Assembly: GCA_017614275.1 (NCBI GenBank)
Contig: JAGACE010000077.1
Location: forward strand, 1 to 7,760
Length of the DNA stretch: 7,760 nt
Direction of reading: 5' to 3'
Origin: Clostridia bacterium
Lineage (GTDB): Bacteria; Bacillota; Clostridia; Oscillospirales; Acutalibacteraceae
Shown piece after piece: positions 1 through 6,274 of the stretch. Both the position numbers and the translations under genes were made by a program. Every line of letters begins with the position of its first letter. Position 1 is the stretch's first letter. The notes under the pieces are model-generated. The model was given only the letters and a program-made list of their open reading frames with translations, ran no database searches and was not told the DNA's origin.

Positions 1-1
1 C

Positions 2-1108
2 GACACGGCGAATCGCTTCTTTGTGACCGGCCACAGCCTCGGCGGCGCAGTGGCGAACATCGTCGCCCACCGTCTGGCACAGAACGGCGTGGACCGCTCG
101 GCGATCTACGGATACACCTACGGCACCCCGTGGACGGCCAACCGATCGGATGCCGACGCCAGAGCGGATAACAACATTTTCAACTTCATCGGCGGCAGCA
201 CCATGCTCAGCGAGGCGTTCGACAACTTCTGCTGGGGCTCTGACGAGACCTACAGCAACATGAGCGGCGGAAGTTTCGATTACACGGAGTTCATGAGAAA
301 GTGCCGGTACGGAACGGACAAAACGTTCGACAACCAGGATGACGCCTTCAAGGCCGCCTACCGGACCCTGACCGGCAACGAATATGACCCAGACGGCACG
401 CTTGCCAAGCATCTGGTGTCGACGTACCTCGGTTACATCCTGGCGGATCAGAGCGTTTCCGCTTCTGTGGAAAACGGCGTCCGGACGGTCACCATCAACG
501 GCGGCGCCCTGCCGACAGAACCGGACCCGGAACCGGAGCCCATGACGGCGGAACTGGTGTCCTCGGAGGGCACGGACCTGGAAGCGAAGACCAACACGCT
601 CCTGCAGGTCAACATGCAGAACGCCGACCCGGCGGACTACACCTTCAAGTTCATCGTCTACAACACCACGACGAACCAGTGGTACAAGCTGAAAGACTTC
701 GGCCCGGAGACCGAGTATAACTGGTACACCGGTCCGGCCGGCGTCAAGAACCTGTACGTGGACATCAAGGACGCGGACGGTGAAGTGACGCGGATCTCCC
801 TGACCGGCGTGAACGTCACGGACAACGGTGTCAAAGTGGACACCTTCTCCAGCAGCGAAGGCGATGTGCTCCCGGCAAAGAGCTACACGACGCTGACGGC
901 TGCCGCCAAAGACGGCACCGCTCCGTACACCTACAAGTTCATCGTCCACAACAACGACAACGACCAATGGTACCGGATCCGGGATTTCGGAGACGCTCCC
1001 ACCTGTGAATGGTACACCGGTCCCGCAGGCAACAAGACCCTGTACGTTGACGTCAAAGACGCCACCGGCCAGGTCGTCCGCGGTCCTCTGGATGTGACCG
1101 TACAGTAA
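2..1108 (+). CDS. Secreted class 3 lipase-like protein with two C-terminal surface repeats (5' end missing)
   Basis: The reading frame is open from base 2, so the gene begins before the window; 368 residues are visible. Residues 10-14 read GHSLGG-type nucleophile elbow (Ser12 visible), typical of the alpha/beta-hydrolase class 3 lipase family. His137, in the context AKHLVSTYLGY, is a plausible catalytic His; the Asp is not assigned with confidence. The catalytic part ends near residue 165 and is followed by an acidic Pro-Glu linker (PTEPDPEPEP). Two tandem repeats of about 90 residues follow (about 183-272 and 277-368), each with a YKFIV/FKFIV strand, QWY, EW/NWYTGPAG and LYVDVKD/LYVDIKD. They resemble the triple-tyrosine (Y_Y_Y-like) modules of clostridial surface proteins. 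Export is inferred from this architecture, since the signal peptide would lie outside the window. The substrate could be a lipid or another ester. The hydrolase family call is firm; the exact activity is not. Confidence 0.82.
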   Translation, partial: DTANRFFVTGHSLGGAVANIVAHRLAQNGVDRSAIYGYTYGTPWTANRSDADARADNNIFNFIGGSTMLSEAFDNFCWGSDETYSNMSGGSFDYTEFMRKCRYGTDKTFDNQDDAFKAAYRTLTGNEYDPDGTLAKHLVSTYLGYILADQSVSASVENGVRTVTINGGALPTEPDPEPEPMTAELVSSEGTDLEAKTNTLLQVNMQNADPADYTFKFIVYNTTTNQWYKLKDFGPETEYNWYTGPAGVKNLYVDIKDADGEVTRISLTGVNVTDNGVKVDTFSSSEGDVLPAKSYTTLTAAAKDGTAPYTYKFIVHNNDNDQWYRIRDFGDAPTCEWYTGPAGNKTLYVDVKDATGQVVRGPLDVTVQ

Positions 1109-1124
1109 CTCTGACTTCCAACCG

Positions 1125-1155
1125 GCTGCCTCACCAAGCGGTGAGGCAGCTTTTT
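1125..1155 (+). terminator. Rho-independent terminator of the lipase gene
   Basis: A perfect 11-bp stem (GCTGCCTCACC at 1125-1135 with GGTGAGGCAGC at 1140-1150) closes a 4-base AAGC loop and is followed directly by five T residues. It lies 16 bases after the lipase stop codon and separates that gene from the next unit. Confidence 0.95.
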
Positions 1156-1243
1156 CGTTAAGCAGAATCTGCGGTACTCAACACAATAGACAAATCGCCG
1201 CCGATTACGCGTCTTCTTTTTTGTCCTTTTTGCTATAGTACTT

Positions 1244-1283
1244 TTGTTAACAATCTGTTAAAATGTCTATTTGTTAGTATAAA
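1244..1283 (+). promoter_or_regulatory. Candidate promoter/operator region of the hydroxyacyl-CoA dehydrogenase gene
   Basis: The AT-rich leader between the lipase terminator and the dehydrogenase contains a possible sigma-A promoter: CTGTTA at 1255-1260, a 17-base spacer and TATAAA at 1278-1283. The -35 match is weak. A perfect 10-bp palindrome, TTGTTAACAA, lies at 1244-1253, and TTGTTA-like hexamers recur at 1255 and 1271, so a regulator could bind here. Both readings are inference. The remaining bases from 1156 to 1243 show nothing else recognisable. Confidence 0.3.
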
Positions 1284-1312
1284 AAAAGATGTCCGAATAA
1301 CGTGACACGAAA

Positions 1313-1320
1313 AAGGAGAG
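1313..1320 (+). promoter_or_regulatory. Ribosome binding site that fixes the dehydrogenase start
   Basis: AAGGAGAG lies 8 bases before ATG 1329. An in-frame GTG at 1302 sits upstream of this site and would add MTRKRRESS, a basic stretch with no place in a Rossmann enzyme, so 1329 is the start. Confidence 0.85.
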
Positions 1321-1328
1321 AATCTAGT

Positions 1329-2300
1329 ATGGAATTCAAGAAAGTCACCATCCTCGGCGGCGGCGTCCTGGGAACGCAGATCGCCATGCAGTCCGCTTAC
1401 TGCGGAAAAGAAGTCACCATCTGGCTGCGCAGCGAAGACTCCAAGACCCGCACCCAGCCGAAACTCGACCGCCTTTACGGTGTGTATGAGAACGCGCTGA
1501 AACAGATGAACGACACCAAGTCCGCGGCAGACTTCTGCGGCGGTCTGGCAGACAGCTATGAGGCGTTCGATTACAATGACTGCCTCGCGAGAGCGCGGGA
1601 CGCGAAGAACCATATCACTCTGACCACCGACATGGCGGAAGCCGTCAAAGACGCTGACATCGTCATCGAGGCCACCGCGGAGATCGAGAAGCAGAAGGTC
1701 GAAGTCTTCAAGAACGTTGCCAAGGTCATCGATCCGAAGACTCTGCTCGTCACCAACTCTTCTTCCCTGCTGCCGTCCAAGTTCACCAAATATGTCCCGA
1801 ACAAGGCGAACTATCTGGCGCTTCACTTTGCCAACAACATCTGGAAGCAGAACATCACCGAAGTCATGCGCACTACTGACACCGCTGACGAAGCCTTCCA
1901 GGCTGCCGCCCGTTTCTCCAAAGAGATCAACATGGTCCCGAGCATGATCAAAAAAGAGAAGGCCGGCTACATCCTGAACACCCTGCTCATCCCGCTGCTG
2001 TCCGGCTCCATGGAGCTCATCGCCCACGGCTATGCAACTCCGGAAGACGTCGACCGCACCTGGAGAACCGCTACCGGCGCTCCCTACGGCCCCTGTGAGA
2101 TCTACGACGTCGTCGGTCTGGACACCGGCTACAACATCGTCAAGAAGTATGTCCATGTGCCGAAGTTCATCGCGGGCTATGACTTCAAAGCCATCGCGAA
2201 GCTTCTCGAAGGCTACAAAGATGCCGGCAAGACCGGTGTCAACGCCGGCGAAGGCTTCTTCAAGTACGACGAGAACGGCCACCGCATCAGCGGCGACTAA
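1329..2300 (+). CDS. 3-hydroxyacyl-CoA dehydrogenase family protein (3-hydroxybutyryl-CoA dehydrogenase-like)
   Basis: A 323-residue cytosolic NAD(P)-dependent enzyme expected to interconvert 3-hydroxyacyl-CoA and 3-oxoacyl-CoA. The N-terminal Rossmann domain carries GGGVLG at 10-15. Active-site residues follow the family's spacing: Ser in TNSSSLLPS (144-146), His166 in LHFANNIW, Glu178 twelve residues later in ITEVM, and Asn217 in AGYILN. The C-terminal helical domain has TGAPYGPCEIYDVVGLDT (249-266) and ends with GEGFFKYDENG, matching the family's GxGFYxY tail. Length is slightly above the 280-290 usual for butyrate-pathway enzymes. Two departures stand out: HFANN replaces the usual HFFNP, and Leu33-Arg34 replaces the acidic residue that normally ends strand beta 2, hinting at NADP(H) use. 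It is a single-gene unit with no thiolase, crotonase or acyl-CoA dehydrogenase nearby, so its pathway is open. Family is secure; substrate is not. Confidence 0.9.
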   Translation: MEFKKVTILGGGVLGTQIAMQSAYCGKEVTIWLRSEDSKTRTQPKLDRLYGVYENALKQMNDTKSAADFCGGLADSYEAFDYNDCLARARDAKNHITLTTDMAEAVKDADIVIEATAEIEKQKVEVFKNVAKVIDPKTLLVTNSSSLLPSKFTKYVPNKANYLALHFANNIWKQNITEVMRTTDTADEAFQAAARFSKEINMVPSMIKKEKAGYILNTLLIPLLSGSMELIAHGYATPEDVDRTWRTATGAPYGPCEIYDVVGLDTGYNIVKKYVHVPKFIAGYDFKAIAKLLEGYKDAGKTGVNAGEGFFKYDENGHRISGD

Positions 2301-2323
2301 GCTGTACTGAGCTGAATAAAAAC

Positions 2324-2358
2324 AAACCCCTGAGCTCTAAGCCCGGGGGTTTCTTTTT
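2324..2358 (+). terminator. Rho-independent terminator of the dehydrogenase gene
   Basis: A 12-position stem pairs 2324-2335 (AAACCCCTGAGC) with 2341-2352 (GCCCGGGGGTTT) around a TCTAA loop, with one G-T pair and one A-C mismatch, followed by C and TTTTTT. It lies 23 bases after the stop codon. Confidence 0.92.
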
Positions 2359-2370
2359 TGCCGCGATCTG

Positions 2371-2392
2371 TATTTAGAAAATTTTCTAAATA
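2371..2392. promoter_or_regulatory. Upstream operator palindrome of the SdpR/SdpI operon
   Basis: This is a perfect 22-bp inverted repeat: TATTTAGAAAA joined to its own reverse complement. It ends 4 bases before the predicted -35 box. A near-identical copy lies 56 bp downstream, so both are likely sites for the ArsR-type repressor encoded next to them. Binding by that repressor is inferred from position and symmetry. Confidence 0.85.
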
Positions 2393-2396
2393 GTTC

Positions 2397-2425
2397 TTGA
2401 TTTTCGGGTTGGCGGGGTCTACAAT
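2397..2425 (+). promoter_or_regulatory. Sigma-A-type promoter of the SdpR/SdpI operon
   Basis: TTGATT at 2397-2402 and TACAAT at 2420-2425 are separated by exactly 17 bases. The promoter lies between the two palindromes, and transcription would start around 2431-2433, inside the downstream palindrome. A bound repressor would therefore cover the start point and the region just upstream of -35. Confidence 0.85.
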
Positions 2426-2426
2426 G

Positions 2427-2448
2427 TATTTAGAAAGATTTCTAAATA
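2427..2448. promoter_or_regulatory. Downstream operator palindrome of the SdpR/SdpI operon
   Basis: TATTTAGAAA and TTTCTAAATA flank a central GA, giving the same 22-bp inverted repeat as the site at 2371 except for the two central bases. It starts one base after the -10 box and ends 5 bases before the ribosome binding site, a position suited to blocking transcription. Confidence 0.87.
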
Positions 2449-2453
2449 GCTTC

Positions 2454-2462
2454 AAAAGGAGG
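2454..2462 (+). promoter_or_regulatory. Ribosome binding site that fixes the SdpR-like start
   Basis: AAAAGGAGG ends 9 bases before ATG 2472. The in-frame upstream candidates (TTG at 2397, ATG at 2424) fall in the -35 box and across the -10 box, before the likely transcription start, so they cannot be used from this promoter. Confidence 0.9.
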
Positions 2463-2471
2463 CGATGGAAC

Positions 2472-2756
2472 ATGAGTTACGCGGAGACCTTCAAGGCGCT
2501 GTCCGACCCGGTACGGCGGCAGATCCTGGAGCTTCTGAAAGACGGCTCGCTCTCCGCCGGAGAGATCGGTTCCCACTTCGACATGACCGGCGCCACCATT
2601 TCCTATCACCTCAAAGTCCTGAAGCAGGCAGACCTCATCTTCGAGAGCCGCGAAAAGAATTACATCTATTACCAGCTGAACGCTTCCGTCCTGGAAGAGA
2701 TCATGCTCTGGTTCACAAGCCTGAAAGGAGGCGACTCTGATGCTGAAAGCAAATAA
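2472..2756 (+). CDS. ArsR/SdpR-family autorepressor
   Basis: A 94-residue winged-helix DNA-binding protein. The start YAETFKALSDPVRRQILELL is the hallmark of the ArsR family. The helix-turn-helix spans about residues 28-60 (LSAGEIGSHFDMTGATISYHLKVLKQADLI), followed by the wing (FESREKNYIYYQLN) and a short dimerisation helix. No Cys or His metal-binding cluster like that of true metal sensors is present. This, together with its SdpI partner, places it with the SdpR type. In Bacillus subtilis, SdpR represses its own operon and is sequestered at the membrane by SdpI when the toxin SdpC is present. Here the two flanking palindromes indicate autorepression. The last 17 bases overlap the SdpI-like gene, so the two are co-transcribed and probably translationally coupled. 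Functional equivalence to SdpR is inferred. Confidence 0.9.
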   Translation: MSYAETFKALSDPVRRQILELLKDGSLSAGEIGSHFDMTGATISYHLKVLKQADLIFESREKNYIYYQLNASVLEEIMLWFTSLKGGDSDAESK

Positions 2757-3381
2757 AAAGACCCTCATCCTCACGAGCCTCGTGATGCTGATCCCCGTGG
2801 TGATCGGCCTGATCTTCTGGAGCCGTCTGCCGGACCCGATGGCCATCCACTTCGGAGCGGACAACGAGGCGAACGGGTTTGCCGCCAAGCCGGTGGCCGT
2901 CTTCGCCTTCCCCCTCGGCCTTCTGGCACTGCAGTGGCTCATGCCGGTCCTCCTGTCGCTCGACCCGAAGCGGAAAAACATCAGCCCGAAAATGACCGCG
3001 CTCGTCCTGTGGCTCATCCCGATCATTTCCGTGTTCGTGTGTGCCTTCATGTACGCGTTCAATCTGGGCTACCCGGTGAACATCACGTTCTTCGCCGAAC
3101 TGATGATCGGCCTGATCTTCATCGTCGTGGGGAACTATCTGCCGAAGACGCGGCAGAACTACATGGTCGGCATCCGGCTGCCCTGGACCCTGGCCAACGA
3201 GGAGAACTGGAACCGCACGTCGCGGCTGGCCGGCCCCCTGATGATCGTCGGCGGTCTGTTGATCGTCATCCTGACGCTGACGGGCACCCTGACCGTCCTG
3301 TGGCTGCTCCTCATCTTCGCGGTCCTGCTGCTGGTCCCGATCATCTACTCCTGCTGGCTGCACCTCGCCCGCGGCCTGTAA
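2740..3381 (+). CDS. SdpI/YhfL-type integral membrane protein (putative immunity or signal-transducing protein)
   Basis: A 213-residue protein with about six hydrophobic segments, near 8-27, 51-73, 86-107, 114-133, 164-184 and 185-205. The LPDPMAIHFGADNEANGF stretch (30-47) after the first membrane segment is the DUF1648 signature. NYMVGIRLPWTLANEENW (140-157), followed by NRTSR, matches the SdpI core motif GxRxPWTLxNxxxW. In Bacillus subtilis, SdpI gives immunity to the SdpC killing peptide and holds SdpR at the membrane. The start is set by AAAGGAGG at 2724-2731, 8 bases ahead of ATG, inside the end of the repressor gene. No SdpC-like toxin or its processing genes are in the window, so it may sense or resist an exogenous peptide or another envelope stress. 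Family call is firm; ligand is unknown. Confidence 0.9.
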   Translation: MLKANKKTLILTSLVMLIPVVIGLIFWSRLPDPMAIHFGADNEANGFAAKPVAVFAFPLGLLALQWLMPVLLSLDPKRKNISPKMTALVLWLIPIISVFVCAFMYAFNLGYPVNITFFAELMIGLIFIVVGNYLPKTRQNYMVGIRLPWTLANEENWNRTSRLAGPLMIVGGLLIVILTLTGTLTVLWLLLIFAVLLLVPIIYSCWLHLARGL

Positions 3382-3386
3382 ACAGA

Positions 3387-3430
3387 ATAAAAAAGACCCC
3401 TGAGCTCCCGCTCAGGGGTTTCTATTATTA
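3387..3430. terminator. Bidirectional rho-independent terminator between convergent operons
   Basis: A perfect 10-bp stem pairs ACCCCTGAGC (3396-3405) with GCTCAGGGGT (3410-3419) around a TCCC loop. On the plus strand it is followed by TTCTATTATTA; on the minus strand by CTTTTTTATTCTG, the cleaner T-tract. It serves both the SdpI-like gene ending at 3381 and the reductase gene ending at 3436. Confidence 0.93.
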
Positions 3431-3435
3431 TGATT

Positions 3436-4641
3436 TCATGAAACGGCTTTCGGGAAGACTTCCAGGACGACACCGCTTGTTGGGAAAGCGCTGCAGGGAT
3501 GGATCCACCCGTAGTCGAGGTCGCCGATGCGGCGGCCGTCGCCCTTTGGCACGACATAGACCGTGCCGGAGACCAGACGGGAGTGGCAGAAACCGCACTC
3601 GCCGGCGCGGCAGCGGGAAGGTGCCGCGATGCCGGCAAATTCCATGGCGCGCAGGAGCGTCATGTCCGCCGGACAGTCGATGGTTTTGGACTCGCCGCGG
3701 ATGAGGACTTCCACTTTGTAGGTCTTCCCTACACAGTCCTGCGGATAGTTGGGAAGTTTCTCGGGGTGGTAGGCCTCGCCGAACAACTCGTGGCGGACAC
3801 GGTTCGTGCGAAGGTCGAGTTTTTCGAGTTCCTTGTCGACGAAAGCGTACATTGCCGCGGGGCCGCAGAGGAAGACAGAGTAGTCTTGGTCCGGTTCGTA
3901 CTTCTCAATCAGTTCCGCGGAAAGGAAGCCGTGTTCATAACCTTCGGCGTCCGGGTCATCCGAAAGAACGTGGACCACTTTGATGCGATCGCTCTTTGCT
4001 TCGAGCGCGTCGAAGGCGTCCTTCAGCAGGATGCTGTCTGCCGACCGACTGCCGTAAAGGAGGATGAGGTCCGCGTCTACATCGCCCGAAACTATGCCGG
4101 AGGCGATGGAATGGAAGGGCGTGATTCCGCTGCCGCCAGCGAGACCGAGGATCGTCTTCGCATCCCGCACCGGGCTGTAGTAAAACTGACCTTCCGGCGC
4201 CGCGACGGTCACTTCGGTCCCGACGTCCCAGTGATCCAGAATATAGTCCGAGGCGAAGCCGTCCGCCGTGCGCTTGACCGTGATGGTGTAGCTGCCGGCC
4301 AGCGCGTCCGCCGGTCCGGAGCAGATGGAGTAGGGTTTACTGACGAGTGCGCCATCGATGGACAGCTCCACGCTGAGATACTGGCCCGCGCGGAAGAAGG
4401 CACAGTGGTTCGTGCCGCGGGCAGGATCCGGGACGAGCGTGAAGCTCTTCGCGTCTCCGTGGTCCGTAACAGCGGCCACTTTGAGGCACTGCTTTTCCGG
4501 GTGGAGTCTTTTGGCGAGTTCGTTGACTCCGTAAAGGGTCTCAATGGGTCCGTCAGGTGCTTTCCTAAGAAACAGACTGCGTGCCGGAAGGACTTTGAAG
4601 AACTGCAGAAAGTCGATGAAACCGGTTGGTTTTTTACTCAT
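3436..4641 (-). CDS. FAD/NAD(P)-binding ferredoxin-reductase-type oxidoreductase with C-terminal [2Fe-2S] domain
   Basis: A 401-residue soluble electron-transfer protein. After an N-terminal stretch of about 50 residues without a recognised motif, the ferredoxin-reductase FAD barrel carries KPYSICSGP (102-110), the RxYS-type flavin site with Lys in place of Arg, and APEGQFYY. The NAD(P) domain has GLAGGSGITP (166-175) and CGPAAMY (259-265). A plant-type ferredoxin domain follows, with Cys344, Cys349, Cys352 and Cys383 in the CX4CX2C...C pattern. This order matches reductases that deliver electrons from NAD(P)H to a partner enzyme, as in class I-type oxygenase reductases and the Hcp reductase. 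Its ATG overlaps the upstream stop codon (ATGA), with GGAGGGG 5 bases before it, so it is probably translated together with the CrtI-fold protein, its likely partner. NADH versus NADPH preference cannot be read here. Confidence 0.92.
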   Translation of the reverse strand: MSKKPTGFIDFLQFFKVLPARSLFLRKAPDGPIETLYGVNELAKRLHPEKQCLKVAAVTDHGDAKSFTLVPDPARGTNHCAFFRAGQYLSVELSIDGALVSKPYSICSGPADALAGSYTITVKRTADGFASDYILDHWDVGTEVTVAAPEGQFYYSPVRDAKTILGLAGGSGITPFHSIASGIVSGDVDADLILLYGSRSADSILLKDAFDALEAKSDRIKVVHVLSDDPDAEGYEHGFLSAELIEKYEPDQDYSVFLCGPAAMYAFVDKELEKLDLRTNRVRHELFGEAYHPEKLPNYPQDCVGKTYKVEVLIRGESKTIDCPADMTLLRAMEFAGIAAPSRCRAGECGFCHSRLVSGTVYVVPKGDGRRIGDLDYGWIHPCSAFPTSGVVLEVFPKAVS

Positions 4642-6167
4642 TTCTTCCCCTCCATTTCTTCTAAGAACATCTTGGCGACACTGTTGCCGTGGAGATACGT
4701 CTGGCCGAATCCGTTGAGGATGGCACCGGAGGCGCCGCAGAAACGCAGGCCTCTGATCATGTAGTCGTTCTTCCGCTCATCCATGACGCGGTTCAGCATG
4801 CTGTCCCAGCCCTTGCTTTCGTAGCCGTACACGGAACCCTCCGGGTGGCCGAGGTAACGTGCGTAGGTCTCCGGAGTGGAGATCTCCACTTCCTCGACGC
4901 AGTCGGAGATGTCGATGCCCAGGGCTTCTTTATAGGTCTTGATGCAGTCCATCGCCACCCGGTCTTTCATCTTGAAGTAGTCTTTCTCTCCCACGTTGGA
5001 CCAGTCGTCCGACATGTAGGACTTGACGAAAAGCAGAATGCAGGTCCCTTCCGGAGAGATATCGGGGATGGCGACACTCGGGCAGCTGACATAAATGTTG
5101 TGGTTGGACTCTATGGTGCGCATCTCGTCGTACTGTTTGATTGGATCGCCGGAATAGCGGATCATGCGGGTGTAGTCCTTGATGCCCAGTTCTTCCGCCG
5201 ACTTGTTGAGCCCGAGGAAGACGCCGTACAGGTGACCGGTGATCTCTCTGGAATTCTCGATCTTGCGAGCCCGCTCCGGCACTTCGGCGGGGTCGATCAG
5301 CTTGCCGTAGCCGGTGCGCGGCATCATATTGGCGATGACATAGTCGGCATAGACGGTCTCGCCGGGGACTTCGACACCATAGACGCTGCCGTCTTTGACG
5401 AGGATTTTCGTCACTTCAGTGTTGTACCAGATGTCTCCGCCGTTTTCACGGATGACCTGATCCCAGGCAAGCGAGATCGCATGGGAACGGTGGTTCGGGA
5501 TGTAGGAACCGTATTTGATAAAGTTGTAAATGATGATGATGTAGACCGCAAAGGAGAAATTGTCCGTGTCCACACCGAGATAATCCCAGTAGTTGGACAG
5601 GATGTGCGTCGCTTTCTCCGGCACGCCGAAGTGGCGGAAGCCTTCCGACACAGTGAAGTGCTGTAGGTCTAAGAACTCCCGATAGTGAAGCATGACGTGC
5701 AGCGCATCGACCTTGTAGCCCGCTTCATACATGTGGTCGTGAGTGGCGTTCATGATCTCGGCATACTCCAGAAGTGTTTTCAGGCTCTCCCGGGAACCAG
5801 GCACTGCTTTTTCCATAGCGTCCAGGAACGCCTCTTCTCCGGTTGGCAGGCAAATGTCGTACTCTTTGTCGCCATAGGCGTTGGTACTGTAGAGCTCCGG
5901 CGTCCGGGTCCAGTCTTTCACATCACAGCCGAGTGTGTCAAAGAGGTGCCGGACCGGGTTCTTGCTGCCTTTCGGTCCGAACATGCACAGCTCATGAAGA
6001 GAGGCTTCGAACTCGAACCGCCCGCGCACGAAGCTTGTGCCGCATCCGCCGGGAAGGTTATGTTTTTCGATGAGCAGGGTCTTCTTTCCTGCCTTTGCCA
6101 TCGTCGCTGCAGCGGTCAGCCCGGCGTTCCCGGCGCCGACGACGATGACATCATAACGTTTTGCCAT
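4638..6167 (-). CDS. CrtI/phytoene desaturase-fold FAD-dependent oxidoreductase
   Basis: A 509-residue FAD flavoprotein of the family that includes phytoene desaturases and all-trans-retinol 13,14-reductase-like saturases. The N-terminal dinucleotide fold shows DVIVVGAGNAGLTAA (6-20; GxGxxG at 11-16), Glu34 at the end of strand 2 for the ribose, and LPGGCGTSF (38-46). The middle region around 209-250 (a long Ile/Tyr-rich helix, then SYIPNHRSHAISLAW and ENGGDIWYNTEV) matches the CrtI substrate-region layout, but the usual GG after YIP is replaced by NHR. The C-terminal FAD motif is RGLRFCGASGAILNGFGQTY (472-491). The start has AAAGGAGG 7 bases ahead. No carotenoid genes are nearby, and the next gene is a reductase with a [2Fe-2S] domain, so hydrogenation of a double bond in an unknown lipid-like or polyene substrate is more plausible than desaturation. 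Family firm; reaction inferred. Confidence 0.88.
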   Translation of the reverse strand: MAKRYDVIVVGAGNAGLTAAATMAKAGKKTLLIEKHNLPGGCGTSFVRGRFEFEASLHELCMFGPKGSKNPVRHLFDTLGCDVKDWTRTPELYSTNAYGDKEYDICLPTGEEAFLDAMEKAVPGSRESLKTLLEYAEIMNATHDHMYEAGYKVDALHVMLHYREFLDLQHFTVSEGFRHFGVPEKATHILSNYWDYLGVDTDNFSFAVYIIIIYNFIKYGSYIPNHRSHAISLAWDQVIRENGGDIWYNTEVTKILVKDGSVYGVEVPGETVYADYVIANMMPRTGYGKLIDPAEVPERARKIENSREITGHLYGVFLGLNKSAEELGIKDYTRMIRYSGDPIKQYDEMRTIESNHNIYVSCPSVAIPDISPEGTCILLFVKSYMSDDWSNVGEKDYFKMKDRVAMDCIKTYKEALGIDISDCVEEVEISTPETYARYLGHPEGSVYGYESKGWDSMLNRVMDERKNDYMIRGLRFCGASGAILNGFGQTYLHGNSVAKMFLEEMEGKK

Positions 6168-6274
6168 AGAGTTTCCTCCTTTCCATCGCCAAGGGGTGGA
6201 AGACTATTTCAAAGACTTCGCATGTTTTTCCTGGCAGATGTTCATCGCAAAATGGATCCTTTGGTCAGCCGGCA

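Noticed and set aside
1233..2282. A 349-codon open frame opposite the dehydrogenase
   Set aside because: Composition is Val/Asp/Gly-rich shadow sequence without a domain, and it runs into the promoter and leader of the real gene.
2371..2448. The two palindromes as a transposon terminal repeat or a mini-CRISPR
   Set aside because: There are only two copies, each self-symmetric, placed exactly around promoter boxes and without target-site duplication; an operator pair explains them better.
2397..2471. Longer N-terminus for the ArsR-type repressor
   Set aside because: The added 25 codons span the promoter and the downstream palindrome; the ArsR family begins at the residue set by the ribosome binding site at 2454.
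3499..4764. A 421-codon open frame on the plus strand opposite the reductase gene
   Set aside because: It is antisense to a protein with intact FAD, NAD and Fe-S motifs, shows no recognisable domain, and has no ribosome binding site; GC-rich coding DNA often leaves the opposite strand open.
4638..6167. Carotenoid biosynthesis gene crtI
   Set aside because: No phytoene synthase or other carotenoid gene is present, a substrate-region motif differs, and the coupled reductase points to a reduction; the name would overstate the evidence.
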